A DNA stretch of 64,000 nt from Myxococcales bacterium (GTDB taxonomy: Bacteria > Myxococcota > Polyangia > Nannocystales > Nannocystaceae). Below the pieces are notes generated by a model. That model was not told the DNA's origin and made no database searches. It saw nothing but the letters and a program-made list of their open reading frames with translations. Location of the stretch: NCBI GenBank assembly GCA_016793465.1, contig JAEUJW010000079.1, positions 62,001 to 126,000 on the forward strand, given 5' to 3'. The position numbers and the translations under genes were made by a program. How positions within the stretch are numbered: the stretch's first letter is position 1; the number at the start of each line of letters is the position of its first letter. Positions 1-10,576 of the stretch are shown here, piece after piece.

Positions 1-597
1 CAGCCGTTCCACGCCTGCGACGGGGTGCACGACTGCTCGGACAGCCTCGACCCCGAGTGGCAGGCGCTGCCGGACCCGAACGACGCGGTCCACTTCACGC
101 TGACGGCGACGGTGCCCGACGGGGTGTTCGGCTACACGCTCGACCTGGCGTTCTGCAGCTCGGAGTGGCCGTCGCAGATCAACACGCCGGCGCGCGACCT
201 GCTGACGGTGTGGCAGTCGGACCCCTCGGCGGTCGATCCGCAGGTGGTGCCGACCCAGCCGTACACCGGCAACGTGGCCTACGTGCCCGACATGTTCGAC
301 CCGCAGCGCGGGCTGCCGCTGACGGTCAAGTCGCTGCACCCGCACTTCCTCGGGCCGGGCTTCGTGTTCGCCGAGCCGCAGCTGCAGGGCACGGGGTTCG
401 AACAGCACGCGTGCTCGACCTGGATGACCGTCCGCGGGACGGTGCGGCCCGGCGCCGAGGTGACGATCGGCGCGCTGCTCGCCGACCGCGGCGACAGCGA
501 GCGGGCGACGGTGGTGCTGCTCGACAACTTCCGCTGGAGCTGCGAGTCCTGCGACATCACGGCGGTCGACGCGTGCGCGACGGCCCCGAAGCCGTGA
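1..597 (+). CDS. C-terminal part of a secreted choice-of-anchor-type surface protein (5' truncated)
   Basis: The frame is open from base 1 to the TGA at 595-597, so the start lies outside the window; the first internal GTG is at 25. The visible part of about 198 residues is a beta-rich, Asp/Gly/Pro-rich segment with four Cys. Residues such as GYTLDLAFCSSEWP, DLLTVWQSDPSAVDPQ and PYTGNVAYVPD resemble the choice-of-anchor L class of myxobacterial surface proteins. That family is defined by a conserved extracellular domain attached to various anchors; no enzyme activity is known to me. No C-terminal anchor follows here. The family name is by resemblance; the coding call is firm from codon bias and length. 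Confidence 0.6.
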   Translation, partial: QPFHACDGVHDCSDSLDPEWQALPDPNDAVHFTLTATVPDGVFGYTLDLAFCSSEWPSQINTPARDLLTVWQSDPSAVDPQVVPTQPYTGNVAYVPDMFDPQRGLPLTVKSLHPHFLGPGFVFAEPQLQGTGFEQHACSTWMTVRGTVRPGAEVTIGALLADRGDSERATVVLLDNFRWSCESCDITAVDACATAPKP

Positions 598-638
598 CGC
601 GGGGGGCGGAAAAATTCGGGAGATAGCGTCGGCGTGAA

Positions 639-691
639 GGGAAAAAGTGGGACTTAAGGGGCTGGTCTTGGGAAAAAGTGGGGGTTAAGGG
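639..691 (+). repeat. Left-flank direct repeats of the Fic locus
   Basis: Two near-identical copies of GGGAAAAAGTGGG(A/G)(C/G)TTAAGGG lie at 639-660 and 670-691, 31 bp apart. A weaker relative (cggaaaaattcgggagatag) sits at 607-626, keeping the same period. The second copy contains the stop codon of the Fic gene (685-687 on the minus strand). The same motif in the same orientation recurs on the other side of the gene at 2235-2316. Confidence 0.8.
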
Positions 692-2211
692 TTTGCGTTG
701 GTCGCGCCAAACATCGGATCAGGGATTCGGAGGCGGACGCCCCTTTCTTCGGCGTCGCTGGATTCCAGGAATGCGTGGGACAGCTCCAGTTCGCGTCGGG
801 TCTCGTTCACGCTCGTCCACTTCACGGCCGCGACCCAGCGCTGCGCGAAGTCGAGTGTCGCTATGAGGGGTTTCGGGTCCCTCGCGTGGGACATGGCTCT
901 AAGCGCACTGAGGTAGTTGTCCCGCAGAATGGTGGGGATGATGATGCGCTCCTCGCCGTTTGCGATCAGCTCAGCGTTCATCATGATGCGAGCGATGCGG
1001 CCATTACCGTCGGTGAAGGGGTGGACCTCGGCGATAAGGAACATCAGATAGATGGCCCTGGCAAACGATGTTTCGAGGGATCGATAGAGGTCGAAGCCAC
1101 GGGCCAGCGTGCCCTTGACCAGCTCGGGTGCGACGAACACGGTGCTACCGGCCACGTTCGTTCGGGTCTTGAACTCCCCGGGGGATAACCCGGGTCGGCC
1201 TACCATCACGGCCATATGGCGATGTTTGAGCAGTTCAAAGAGCTCTGACGGGGTTCGTGCGAGTCGCAACATCTCGGTAGGGTCGGAGACGATCTGCCAG
1301 GTGCCCAGGATGTCGTGGGCATCCTCGGGGCGGCGTTCCGGAATCTCGCCCTTGAACACGATCCCCTCGGCTTCATCGACTTTGAACTTCGTACCTTCAA
1401 TGAAGTTCGAGAAGTAGGCTTCGTAGAACGCGAGGGTGTTGCGGTCCTCCGGGTTGCGTTCACGGGCGCGGCGTACGGTAGGCAGGGTGGCGCGGAGTTC
1501 GTGGTGGAGGATCTCGAGGAGTTGCAGGCGCTCCGGGTCATACGAAGCGCCTGCCTGTCGCGCGAGCCCGTTTGCGGTCAGGAGCGGAGCGTCGTGTGTG
1601 CCCATGAGGCTGGAGAGGAGTCGATCGAAGGCAGAGAATTCTGCCTCGCGTCCCAGCGAGGGGGCGATCTGTCGGGCGAGGTCCCTGGTCTTGTTCAACG
1701 CGTCGAGTCCTCCGTGGAAGCGGAGTTTGGCCTCCAGGTGGGCCTCCAGCTCCGCGCGGCTCAACGTCCGGGCGGCTCTGTCGTCGCGTTGACGTGAGGG
1801 CGCCATGTTGTCGAGGTAGGCACGGGCATCGGAGCTGAGGAAGAGGGACCCGATGAAAGGACGATCCGAACCGACGAGGGGCGGTGGACCTTTTCGGGGC
1901 CGAAGAATCAGCCCAGGGAGCTCGATGTCACGTTTGTGGTCGGAGACGACGAAGATCGACCCGTCTCTTGCGGGCTTTAGCTCGAGAGCAGTGCGGTCGG
2001 AGATGAGGGCTCCGGGCAAGAGCTCCGAGATCAACGGCCATCGATGACGGTTGATGATGCTCTCGGGTCGGTCGGTAAGGTTCTTGGTGTAGATCCGTGG
2101 ACCGAGCTGGCGAAGCTCGCCCTTCGCAACTGCGCGCGAGACCGCGCGAGAAATTACTGTCGATGAGGAGAAAACCTCTGGAAGGTCGGCCAGGGGATTC
2201 TTGGAGTTCAC
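685..2211 (-). CDS. Fic-domain protein with N-terminal AbiEi-like winged helix
   Basis: From the GTG at 2211 the protein has 508 residues. Residues about 10-125 (SSSTVISRAVSRAVAKGELR, then GPRIYTKNL and ISDRTALELKPA) resemble the DNA-binding AbiEi antitoxin/regulator fold. The C-terminal half is a Fic domain with the complete catalytic motif HPFTDGNGR, H397-R405, plus R408, as needed for AMP transfer from ATP to a target hydroxyl. S268-N-F-I-E272-G273 fits the (S/T)xxxE(G/N) inhibitory motif, so an autoinhibited adenylyltransferase is expected. The frame stays open upstream to 2601, but that stretch runs through the repeat array and a Ser/Arg-rich low-complexity region, so I reject it. The target is unknown. 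The gene stands alone between genes of the opposite strand. Confidence 0.88.
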   Translation of the reverse strand: MNSKNPLADLPEVFSSSTVISRAVSRAVAKGELRQLGPRIYTKNLTDRPESIINRHRWPLISELLPGALISDRTALELKPARDGSIFVVSDHKRDIELPGLILRPRKGPPPLVGSDRPFIGSLFLSSDARAYLDNMAPSRQRDDRAARTLSRAELEAHLEAKLRFHGGLDALNKTRDLARQIAPSLGREAEFSAFDRLLSSLMGTHDAPLLTANGLARQAGASYDPERLQLLEILHHELRATLPTVRRARERNPEDRNTLAFYEAYFSNFIEGTKFKVDEAEGIVFKGEIPERRPEDAHDILGTWQIVSDPTEMLRLARTPSELFELLKHRHMAVMVGRPGLSPGEFKTRTNVAGSTVFVAPELVKGTLARGFDLYRSLETSFARAIYLMFLIAEVHPFTDGNGRIARIMMNAELIANGEERIIIPTILRDNYLSALRAMSHARDPKPLIATLDFAQRWVAAVKWTSVNETRRELELSHAFLESSDAEERGVRLRIPDPMFGATNANP

Positions 2212-2234
2212 GAGTGGGCTTCTTGGGACGATGT

Positions 2235-2316
2235 CCAAAAGTGGGGAATAGGCGACTGCTTTTAGGAAAAAGTGGGAGATAAGGGCCACTTTTTGGAAAA
2301 AAGTGGGGGATAAGGG
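2235..2316 (+). repeat. Right-flank direct repeats upstream of the Fic gene
   Basis: Three copies start near 2235, 2265 and 2295, an exact 30-bp period: a degenerate ccaaaagtggggaatagg, then GGAAAAAGTGGGAGATAAGGG and GGAAAAAAGTGGGGGATAAGGG. They occupy the presumed promoter region of the Fic gene, 24-105 bp before its start. Three-helical-turn spacing is typical of cooperative protein binding, so an operator for the protein's own AbiEi-like domain is a reasonable inference. Copies past the 3' end of the gene are not explained by that alone. Confidence 0.8.
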
Positions 2317-2434
2317 TGGGCGAATTCGCTCTTGACAACAGGCTGTTTCGCGCGGCGCGTTATCCACCTCAGACAACGCGCGTGGCGCAGGGTGGTGAAC
2401 AGGTGAACACCTCACCCGTTCACCGCCTACCGTC

Positions 2435-2617
2435 ATGACTCGTCGTCGTCGCCTGCGCATCACCCCGAATCCCTCGACGGAGCCGACGCGACCGGACGAC
2501 CCGGCGTTGCCGCGGGTGCCGGAGGCGCCGCGGCGTGAGGAGGAGCCTGAGCCGGTGCCGCCGCCGCGGGAGCCCGAGCCGCAGGCGCCGGTGCGGCGCA
2601 AGTGGCTGCCGTCGTGA
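2435..2617 (+). CDS. Small Pro/Arg/Glu-rich hypothetical protein
   Basis: A 60-residue frame starts with a run of basic residues (MTRRRRLRI) and continues with alternating Pro, Glu and Arg, ending KWLPS. Almost every codon ends in G or C, which supports translation in this frame, but composition alone could produce such a frame in this genome. There is no signal peptide, membrane segment or recognisable domain, and no clear ribosome-binding site precedes the ATG. It lies 121 bp before the ftsB-like gene on the same strand. Function not recognised. Confidence 0.45.
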   Translation: MTRRRRLRITPNPSTEPTRPDDPALPRVPEAPRREEEPEPVPPPREPEPQAPVRRKWLPS

Positions 2618-2738
2618 GTGCGGCGGGGTCGCGGGCGAGGGCAAGAAAGTCGCCGGAGTCGACGCGCGGCGGCGTGCGGCGGCGAGATCGTTGAAATGTT
2701 GCGTGGCGGCGCGCCGCGGATACGGTGCGGGTCCTCGC

Positions 2739-3050
2739 ATGGTGTGGGTCAACCGTCTCCTGCTCGCCGCGCTCCTGGTGTTCGCCGTGGCCTACGTGCC
2801 GCAGCGCATCGGCACGGGCGCCGGCGCCGACGATCTGACGCGGGTGGCCCGCGAGCACTCCGAGCTGCAGCAGCGCAACGAGCGGCTGCGCGGGGAGATC
2901 GCGGCGCTGCAGGCGGAGGTCGCGGCGCTGAAGCGTGACCCGGCGGAGGTCGCCCGCATCGCGCGTGAAGATCTGAACCTCGTCCGCCCCGGCGAGGTGG
3001 TGTTCGAAGTGCAGCGCAGCCAGCCGAAGGGCCACGCCTCCTCCCCATGA
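2739..3050 (+). CDS. ftsB: FtsB/DivIC-like septum formation initiator
   Basis: The 103-residue product has a short N-terminus, one membrane segment (VNRLLLAALLVFAVAYV, residues about 3-20) and a heptad-patterned coiled coil (LQQRNERLRGEIAALQAEVA, about 38-60), then the small domain ARIAREDLNLVRPGEVVFEV. This is the standard FtsB/DivIC layout and size. Such proteins join the FtsL-FtsQ subcomplex of the divisome and help activate septal peptidoglycan synthesis. The ATG at 2739 puts the membrane segment right at the N-terminus; longer versions add Arg-rich sequence. A TACGGT box lies 12 nt upstream. The stop overlaps the start of the diguanylate cyclase by 4 nt (ATGA), implying translational coupling. 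Confidence 0.88.
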   Translation: MVWVNRLLLAALLVFAVAYVPQRIGTGAGADDLTRVAREHSELQQRNERLRGEIAALQAEVAALKRDPAEVARIAREDLNLVRPGEVVFEVQRSQPKGHASSP

Positions 3051-5209
3051 CCACGATGACCCGCATGTTCACGGACCTGCTCTGGCGCACGCGCTGGGGC
3101 CTCGTCGCGCTCGCCTCGGCGTGGATCCTGCTCGCCACCGGTCAGGCCGCGGCGGGCTTCTCGGGCGGGAGCCTGCCGCTGATGCTCGGGCTGACGATCT
3201 ACGCGGTCGTGCTGGCCCGGGCGGTCTGGCGCGAGCTGTTCGACGAGACGGCAGCCCGCACGCCGCGCGCGGAGCTCGAGCTCGGACTTTTAATTATTAC
3301 GGGGGTGTACCTGCTGCTCGGGATGACCGGGGGGCTCGCCAGCCCGGCGCACCCGCTGGTGTACGCGCTGGTGTCGTTCCTGCTGATCGTGCACCGCACG
3401 CGCTGGGTCGGGATGGCGTGGCTGGGGGCGATCGCGGGGCTCGAGCTGCTGCTCGGCGTGGGCGAGGGGCAGCAGGTGCTGTACCACCTCAGCTTCATCG
3501 CGTTCTTCGCGGCGGGCAACCTGCTGGTGCTCGGCGGGCTGGTGCGCCGGCTGCACCGCGAGCACGAGGCGCGGGTCGAGGGGGAGATCGAGCGCATGCG
3601 CGTCGAGGCCCGCGACTTCCGGCTGATCGCGCCGTACACCGGCGGGCGCCGGCGTGAGGTCGACGAGCTGCAGCTGGCGCAGGGGGCGGTGCACGGGATC
3701 CTCGAGCAGGTGGCGTTCAATTTGGCGCTGCTGCGCGACGCGCTCGGGCTGCACAGCGCGGCGCTGCTGTGGCTGTCGGACGAGACGCTGACGATCAAGG
3801 AGGTCACCGGTCCGGCGCACGAGCTGCGGGACGGCAAGACGATGGACGGGCCGGGGGTGCTGGCCAGCATGCTGCGCGACCCCAAGCCGCTGGTGCTTAA
3901 AAACATGTCGGACAAGCGGCTGCCGCCGTACTACGCCGACGACCGCCAGGGCGAGCCGGTCACGGACCTGTGCGCGGTGCCGCTGCTGCGCCGCGGGTCG
4001 CTGCTGGGGATCGTGTGCGCCGACCGCACGGGGTCGCGGCCGTTCACGCAGGAGGAGCAGTGGCGGGTGGCGGCGGCGGCCCAGCACGTGCAGCGGATCG
4101 TCGAGCACGAGCGGGTGTTCGCGGCGATCGAGCGCGGCAAGTACGAGCAGGAGCAGTTCTACCGCGCGAGCGAGCTGCTGAGCGGGGCGCTCGGGCTCGA
4201 CGCGGTCTATCAGAAGAGCTTCCAGGCGATCCGGGCGATCGCGGGCTACGACCTGGCGGTCGTCACGGGCTACGACCCGCACGCGCGGGCGCACCGGGTG
4301 CTCGCGGTCGACGCGCCCGGCGGCGATCACCGCGACGCGGGCGAGGACTGGCGCACGGTGGCGGCGGCGCTGACGGACCTGGTGTTCGAGGACGGGGCGG
4401 GCATGGTGGCGATGGCGGTGAAGAACCGTCACCACATGCCGGCCGAGGACGAGGCGCCGGGGCCGGAGACGGTGGTGTTCACGCTGCACACGCGGCTGCG
4501 GCGGGCCCAGAGCCTGCTGGTGCTGCCGCTGGTGCGCGGCGACCAGGTGCTGGGGGCGATCACGCTGGCGTCGATGCACGAGCGGCGGTTCCCGCGGGCG
4601 ATCCGCGACATGCTGCGGGTGATCTCGCATCAGGTCAGCGTCAGCCTGCAGAACGCCCGCATGTACCGGGCGATGGAGGAGCGCGCGACGACCGACGGGC
4701 TCACGGGGCTGACCAACCACCGCGCGTTCCGCGAGCGCCTGGCCGGGCTGCACGCGCTGGCCGAGCGCACGGGCCAGAAGTTCGCGGTGATCCTCACCGA
4801 CATCGACCACTTCAAGAAGGTCAACGACACCTACGGGCACCCGGTCGGGGACGCGGTGCTGAAGCGCGTGGCGGCGGTGTTCGCCGGGCGGGCCCGCAAG
4901 GTCGACGTGGTGGCCCGCTACGGCGGCGAGGAGTTCGTGCTGGTGCTGCCGGACACCGATGGCGAGGGGGCGGAGCTGTTCGCCAACAAGCTGCGTGAAG
5001 AGGTCGCGGCGCAGACGATGACGTCGGAGCAGGGGCCGTTCGCGGTGACGATCTCGATGGGCGTCGCGGAGTACCCCCAGGACGCGCGTGACCCGAGCGA
5101 GCTCGTCGAGCGGGCCGACCAGGCGCTGTACCGCTGCAAGCGCGGCGGTCGCAACTGCGTGACGCGGTGGAGCCGCGGGCGGGCGACGGGCGAGCGCGCG
5201 GCCGTGTAG
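3047..5209 (+). CDS. Membrane-anchored GAF-GGDEF diguanylate cyclase
   Basis: 720 residues. Residues about 10-185 hold roughly five to six membrane segments, followed by a short helical linker. GAF-like domains occupy about 200-355 and 370-535. A GGDEF domain from about 550 (TTDGLTGLTNHRAF) carries the active-site motif GGEEF at 626-630. R617-K-V-D620, five residues before it, matches the RxxD inhibitory site, so the enzyme is predicted to make c-di-GMP from two GTP with product feedback. Sensory input is probably through the GAF domains. The start overlaps the ftsB stop by 4 nt, an unusual pairing of division and second-messenger genes. An AT-only patch (3288-3299) interrupts the GC-rich coding sequence at LLII without breaking the frame. 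Confidence 0.93.
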   Translation: MTTMTRMFTDLLWRTRWGLVALASAWILLATGQAAAGFSGGSLPLMLGLTIYAVVLARAVWRELFDETAARTPRAELELGLLIITGVYLLLGMTGGLASPAHPLVYALVSFLLIVHRTRWVGMAWLGAIAGLELLLGVGEGQQVLYHLSFIAFFAAGNLLVLGGLVRRLHREHEARVEGEIERMRVEARDFRLIAPYTGGRRREVDELQLAQGAVHGILEQVAFNLALLRDALGLHSAALLWLSDETLTIKEVTGPAHELRDGKTMDGPGVLASMLRDPKPLVLKNMSDKRLPPYYADDRQGEPVTDLCAVPLLRRGSLLGIVCADRTGSRPFTQEEQWRVAAAAQHVQRIVEHERVFAAIERGKYEQEQFYRASELLSGALGLDAVYQKSFQAIRAIAGYDLAVVTGYDPHARAHRVLAVDAPGGDHRDAGEDWRTVAAALTDLVFEDGAGMVAMAVKNRHHMPAEDEAPGPETVVFTLHTRLRRAQSLLVLPLVRGDQVLGAITLASMHERRFPRAIRDMLRVISHQVSVSLQNARMYRAMEERATTDGLTGLTNHRAFRERLAGLHALAERTGQKFAVILTDIDHFKKVNDTYGHPVGDAVLKRVAAVFAGRARKVDVVARYGGEEFVLVLPDTDGEGAELFANKLREEVAAQTMTSEQGPFAVTISMGVAEYPQDARDPSELVERADQALYRCKRGGRNCVTRWSRGRATGERAAV

Positions 5210-5303
5210 CGCGCTTGCGGTGACGCCGGCGCGAGGCCAGCGGGCGCGGCGGTGTCGCGGGGCGCGGCTCGCCGCGCGGCTGTCGGTCGGGCGGCGGCCG
5301 CGA

Positions 5304-5309
5304 TATCGT
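5304..5309 (+). promoter_or_regulatory. TATCGT -10-like box of the ferritin-like gene
   Basis: TATCGT ends 6 nt before the ATG at 5316, the spacing expected of a -10 element when transcription begins at the start codon. No convincing -35 is seen, only TGTCGG at about 5281-5286. Confidence 0.35.
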
Positions 5310-5315
5310 GGCGCG

Positions 5316-6491
5316 ATGGACCCGCGCGACGCCAACCCGTATCAGCCGCCGAGCGCACCGACCGACGCCCGCCTCGACCCCGCGTTGCTGGCGGGCGGCA
5401 AGCCGACGCACCCGGCGACCAAGTTCCTGACGATCGGGCTGTGCTGCCTGGTCGGGGTGTTCCCGCTGGTCACGTTCAGCGGCTACGCGGCGATCGGGCT
5501 GTGGATCGCGGCGTTCGTGTGCGGGCTGCTGGCGCTGGGCTACGGGGCGATCGGCGTGCGCATGTACACCGGCGACGCGCAGCGGACGAGCGCGCCGGTC
5601 AGCGCGGTGTTCGGGATGATCCTGGCGGTCGTCACGTTCGCGCTGCCGGTGTGGGTGCTGTCGAACATGTCGGGCTTCGCGCCGTGGGGGCGGCCGCTGC
5701 GGATCCGCGGCAAGGTGATCCACGCGGAGCTGCAGCCCGACACGGCCTGGGCCGAGGGCCCGGCGCCGCGGTGCGGCGAGCTCGACGAGGCGACCAGGCT
5801 GGCGCTGGCGACGTTGTGGCACCACGACGCGCAGAAGGAGCACGCGAGCGTGCCGGCGTTCAGCCGAGTGTCGTGGCTGCTGACGGGGCTCGGTGCGCCG
5901 CCCGAATTGCTGGTGCGCACGCACGGCGCGGCGGTCGAGGAGATCGTCCACGCGCGCCGCTGCTTCGCGCTGGCGGGCGGCTACGCGGGCGAGCCGCAGG
6001 GGGCCATGCCGATCCCGGAGATTCTGGGGGAGGGCCTCGGCGTGCCGGGCGATCCGCTCGAGATGGTGGCGCTCGAGAGCCTGCGCGACGGCTGCTTGAT
6101 CGAAGATTTTAATGCTGATGTCGCGGGTCGGGCGGCCGAGCGGGCCAGCGATCCGGCGGCGCTCGAGCTGGTGCGGATGATCGCCCGCGACGAACGCTCG
6201 CACGCGGAGCTGGCGTGGGACATCCTCGCGTGGTGCCTCGAACGCGGCGGGGACGAGCTGCGGCGGGCCGTCGCCGACGCGGCGGCGAAGCTGCCGGAGC
6301 AGGGCCCGGGTGCGTACTCGCCGGACGACGCGCCGCTGGTCGCGGCGGCGGATCCGGCGCTGATGCTGGCCCACGGGCGCGTACCGGCCGAGGAGTGGCC
6401 GAGGATCTACGCGGCCCGGCGAGCGGCCACGCGGGCCCGGCTGACCGAGCTGCTGGCGCGCAGCGAGACGCGGGTCCGCGCGGCGGCGTGA
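5316..6491 (+). CDS. Membrane protein with ferritin-like diiron domain
   Basis: 391 residues from the ATG at 5316. The N-terminus is Pro-rich (MDPRDANPYQPPSAP) and is followed by about three membrane segments (residues 30-115). The C-terminal 240 residues form a ferritin-like four-helix pattern with carboxylate/His ligands: HDAQKEHASVPAF, AVEEIVHARRC (ExxH), ESLRDGCLIEDF and ARDERSHAELAWDI (ExxH). The two ExxH pairs plus extra Glu are what a diiron site needs. The soluble version of this domain is common in myxobacteria; the reaction is unknown. A TTTAAT patch at 6108 encodes Phe-Asn. Alternative reading: a metal store or peroxide sensor at the membrane. Confidence 0.8.
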   Translation: MDPRDANPYQPPSAPTDARLDPALLAGGKPTHPATKFLTIGLCCLVGVFPLVTFSGYAAIGLWIAAFVCGLLALGYGAIGVRMYTGDAQRTSAPVSAVFGMILAVVTFALPVWVLSNMSGFAPWGRPLRIRGKVIHAELQPDTAWAEGPAPRCGELDEATRLALATLWHHDAQKEHASVPAFSRVSWLLTGLGAPPELLVRTHGAAVEEIVHARRCFALAGGYAGEPQGAMPIPEILGEGLGVPGDPLEMVALESLRDGCLIEDFNADVAGRAAERASDPAALELVRMIARDERSHAELAWDILAWCLERGGDELRRAVADAAAKLPEQGPGAYSPDDAPLVAAADPALMLAHGRVPAEEWPRIYAARRAATRARLTELLARSETRVRAAA

Positions 6492-6494
6492 GCT

Positions 6495-7094
6495 TCACTC
6501 GGCGGGGGCATCGGCTTCGGGCTCGGCCTTCCTCTGCTTCTCGTAGGTGCCGACGAGCTGGCCTTGCGCGAGCACGTGGCCCTTCATGGCGGCGTCGAGC
6601 TGTTTGCGGTCGGGGGCGTCGAGGGCGGTGAGCGTGGTGTCGAGGGCGTAGACGGTGAAGCGGTAGCGGTGGCGGCCGATCGGCGGGCAGGGGCCGCGCC
6701 AGCCGGCGGCGCCCCAGTCGTTCTTGCCCTGCCTGGTGCCGGTGGGCAGGCGCTCGGGGGCGATGGCTTCGGCGAGGTCGCCGGTGGTCGGCGGGAGGTC
6801 GTAGAGCAGCCAGTGGACCCACTCGCGCTCGGGCTTGGCGGGATCGGGGGCGTCGGGGTCGTCGACGACGAGGGCGAAGCTCCGGGTCGCGGCCGGGGCG
6901 TGGGACCAGTGCAGCGTGGGCGACACGTCGTCGCCCTCGCAGGTGTACTTGGTGGGGATCGGCTGGCCGCTCATGAACGCGGTCGAGTCGAGCCGCATGT
7001 CGTTGTCGGCGTCGTCGGGGTCGTGGCGCGCGTCGGTCGAGGCGCAGCCGGCGAGGACCAGCGCGAGGAGGAGGCGCGACGCGGGGCGAGGCAT
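6495..7094 (-). CDS. PEBP/YbhB-type (Raf-kinase-inhibitor-like) lipoprotein
   Basis: 199 residues beginning with a lipoprotein signal (LLLALVLAGCAS; lipobox Cys about residue 16). The body matches the bacterial YbhB/YbcL branch of phosphatidylethanolamine-binding proteins: IPTKYTCEGDDVSPTLHWS, ALVVDDPDAPDP, WVHWLLYDLPP and GWRGPCPPIGRHRYRFTVYAL. The family has a conserved anion-binding pocket; cellular roles in bacteria are mostly unknown. The gene converges with the ferritin-like gene with only 3 nt between the stops. Confidence 0.9.
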   Translation of the reverse strand: MPRPASRLLLALVLAGCASTDARHDPDDADNDMRLDSTAFMSGQPIPTKYTCEGDDVSPTLHWSHAPAATRSFALVVDDPDAPDPAKPEREWVHWLLYDLPPTTGDLAEAIAPERLPTGTRQGKNDWGAAGWRGPCPPIGRHRYRFTVYALDTTLTALDAPDRKQLDAAMKGHVLAQGQLVGTYEKQRKAEPEADAPAE

Positions 7095-7160
7095 GCGGCA
7101 CCTTGGCAGGAAAGCCGCAGCCGCGACAGGCCGGACTGCGCGCGGCGCCTGCGGGGGCCG

Positions 7161-9485
<2,325 letters not shown>

Positions 9486-9535
9486 GCGGGGCGGGGAAGC
9501 TGACACACGCGCGATCGCTTGTCACCCTCCGCGGT

Positions 9536-10576
9536 TCACGCGTCGGCGCCGAAGACGGCGCGCAGGCCGAGCAGCGAGACGTAGGCGAAGCCGGCGCTCA
9601 TCGGGATGGTCAGCACCCAGGCCGTCAGGATGTTGCCGGCGACGCCCCAGCGCACGGCGGACAGGCGCTTGCTGGCGCCGACGCCCATGATGCAGGCGCT
9701 GATGACGTGGGTGGTCGAGACGGGGATGCCGAGCGAGCTGGCGGTGAGGATCGTGGCGGTGCCCGCGGTCTCGGCGGCGAAGCCCTGCAGCGGGGTGATG
9801 CGGATGATCTTCGAGCCCATCGTCTTGATGATCCGCTGGCCGCCGGCCATGGTCCCGAGGCCGATCGCGGCGGCGCAGGCGAGCACGATCGCGAGCGGGA
9901 CGTCCTTGCCGTGGGGCACGAGGTAGGCGGGCAGGCCGGCGTGGCCGGCGGCGAGGTAGGCGGTGAGCGCGAGGGTGATCACGCCCATGGCCTTCTGGGC
10001 GTCGTTCGAGCCGTGGGAGAAGGCCATCGCCGCGGCCGACAGCAGCTGCAGTCGACGCGAGCCGCGGTTGACCCCGGCCGACGAGCGGTGGCGCAGCAGC
10101 CACAGCAGGCCGACCATCACCGTGAAGGCGACGACGAACCCGAGCAGCGGCGAGAGCACCAGGGGGATCAGGACCTTGTTGCCGAGGGTGGTCCAGTTGA
10201 AGGCGGAGGTGCCGGCGTGGGCGACGACGGCGCCGGCGAGGCCGCCGATCAGCGCGTGCGACGAGCTCGACGGGATGCCCCACCACCAGGTCAGGAGGTT
10301 CCAGATGCAGGCGCCGACGAGGGCGCTGAGCACGACCACCTGGGTGACGATCTCGGCCTCGGCGAAGCCGGCGGCGATCGTCTTGGCGACGGCGGTGCCG
10401 GTGATGGCGCCGGCGAAGTTGAGGATGCCGGCGAGGAACACGGCGGTGCGGACCGGCAGCACGCCGGTCGAGACCACGGTGGCGATCGCGTTGGCGGCGT
10501 CGTGGAAGCCGTTGATGTAGTCGAAGATCAGCGCGACCACGATCACGACGACCAGGAGTGCGAGCGCGCTAACCAT
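9536..10576 (-). CDS. pit: PiT family inorganic phosphate transporter
   Basis: 346 residues with about ten membrane segments and the duplicated PiT signatures: IFDYINGFHDAANAIATVVS near the N-terminus and AFSHGSNDAQKAMGVITLAL in the second half. These GFHDxANxxA and GSNDxxKxxG motifs define the Na+/H+-coupled phosphate symporter fold. The start overlaps the end of the upstream DUF47 gene by 8 nt, so the two are co-translated. DUF47 plus PiT is a widespread pair for low-affinity phosphate uptake and its regulation. No Pho box was convincingly seen. Confidence 0.95.
   Translation of the reverse strand: MVSALALLVVVIVVALIFDYINGFHDAANAIATVVSTGVLPVRTAVFLAGILNFAGAITGTAVAKTIAAGFAEAEIVTQVVVLSALVGACIWNLLTWWWGIPSSSSHALIGGLAGAVVAHAGTSAFNWTTLGNKVLIPLVLSPLLGFVVAFTVMVGLLWLLRHRSSAGVNRGSRRLQLLSAAAMAFSHGSNDAQKAMGVITLALTAYLAAGHAGLPAYLVPHGKDVPLAIVLACAAAIGLGTMAGGQRIIKTMGSKIIRITPLQGFAAETAGTATILTASSLGIPVSTTHVISACIMGVGASKRLSAVRWGVAGNILTAWVLTIPMSAGFAYVSLLGLRAVFGADA

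Noticed and set aside
607..2316. Insertion sequence carrying the Fic gene
   Set aside because: No transposase, inverted ends or target duplication; repeats are direct and multi-copy.
2212..2601. Upstream extension of the Fic protein
   Set aside because: Runs through the repeats and Ser/Gly-rich low complexity; the GTG at 2211 begins the conserved part.
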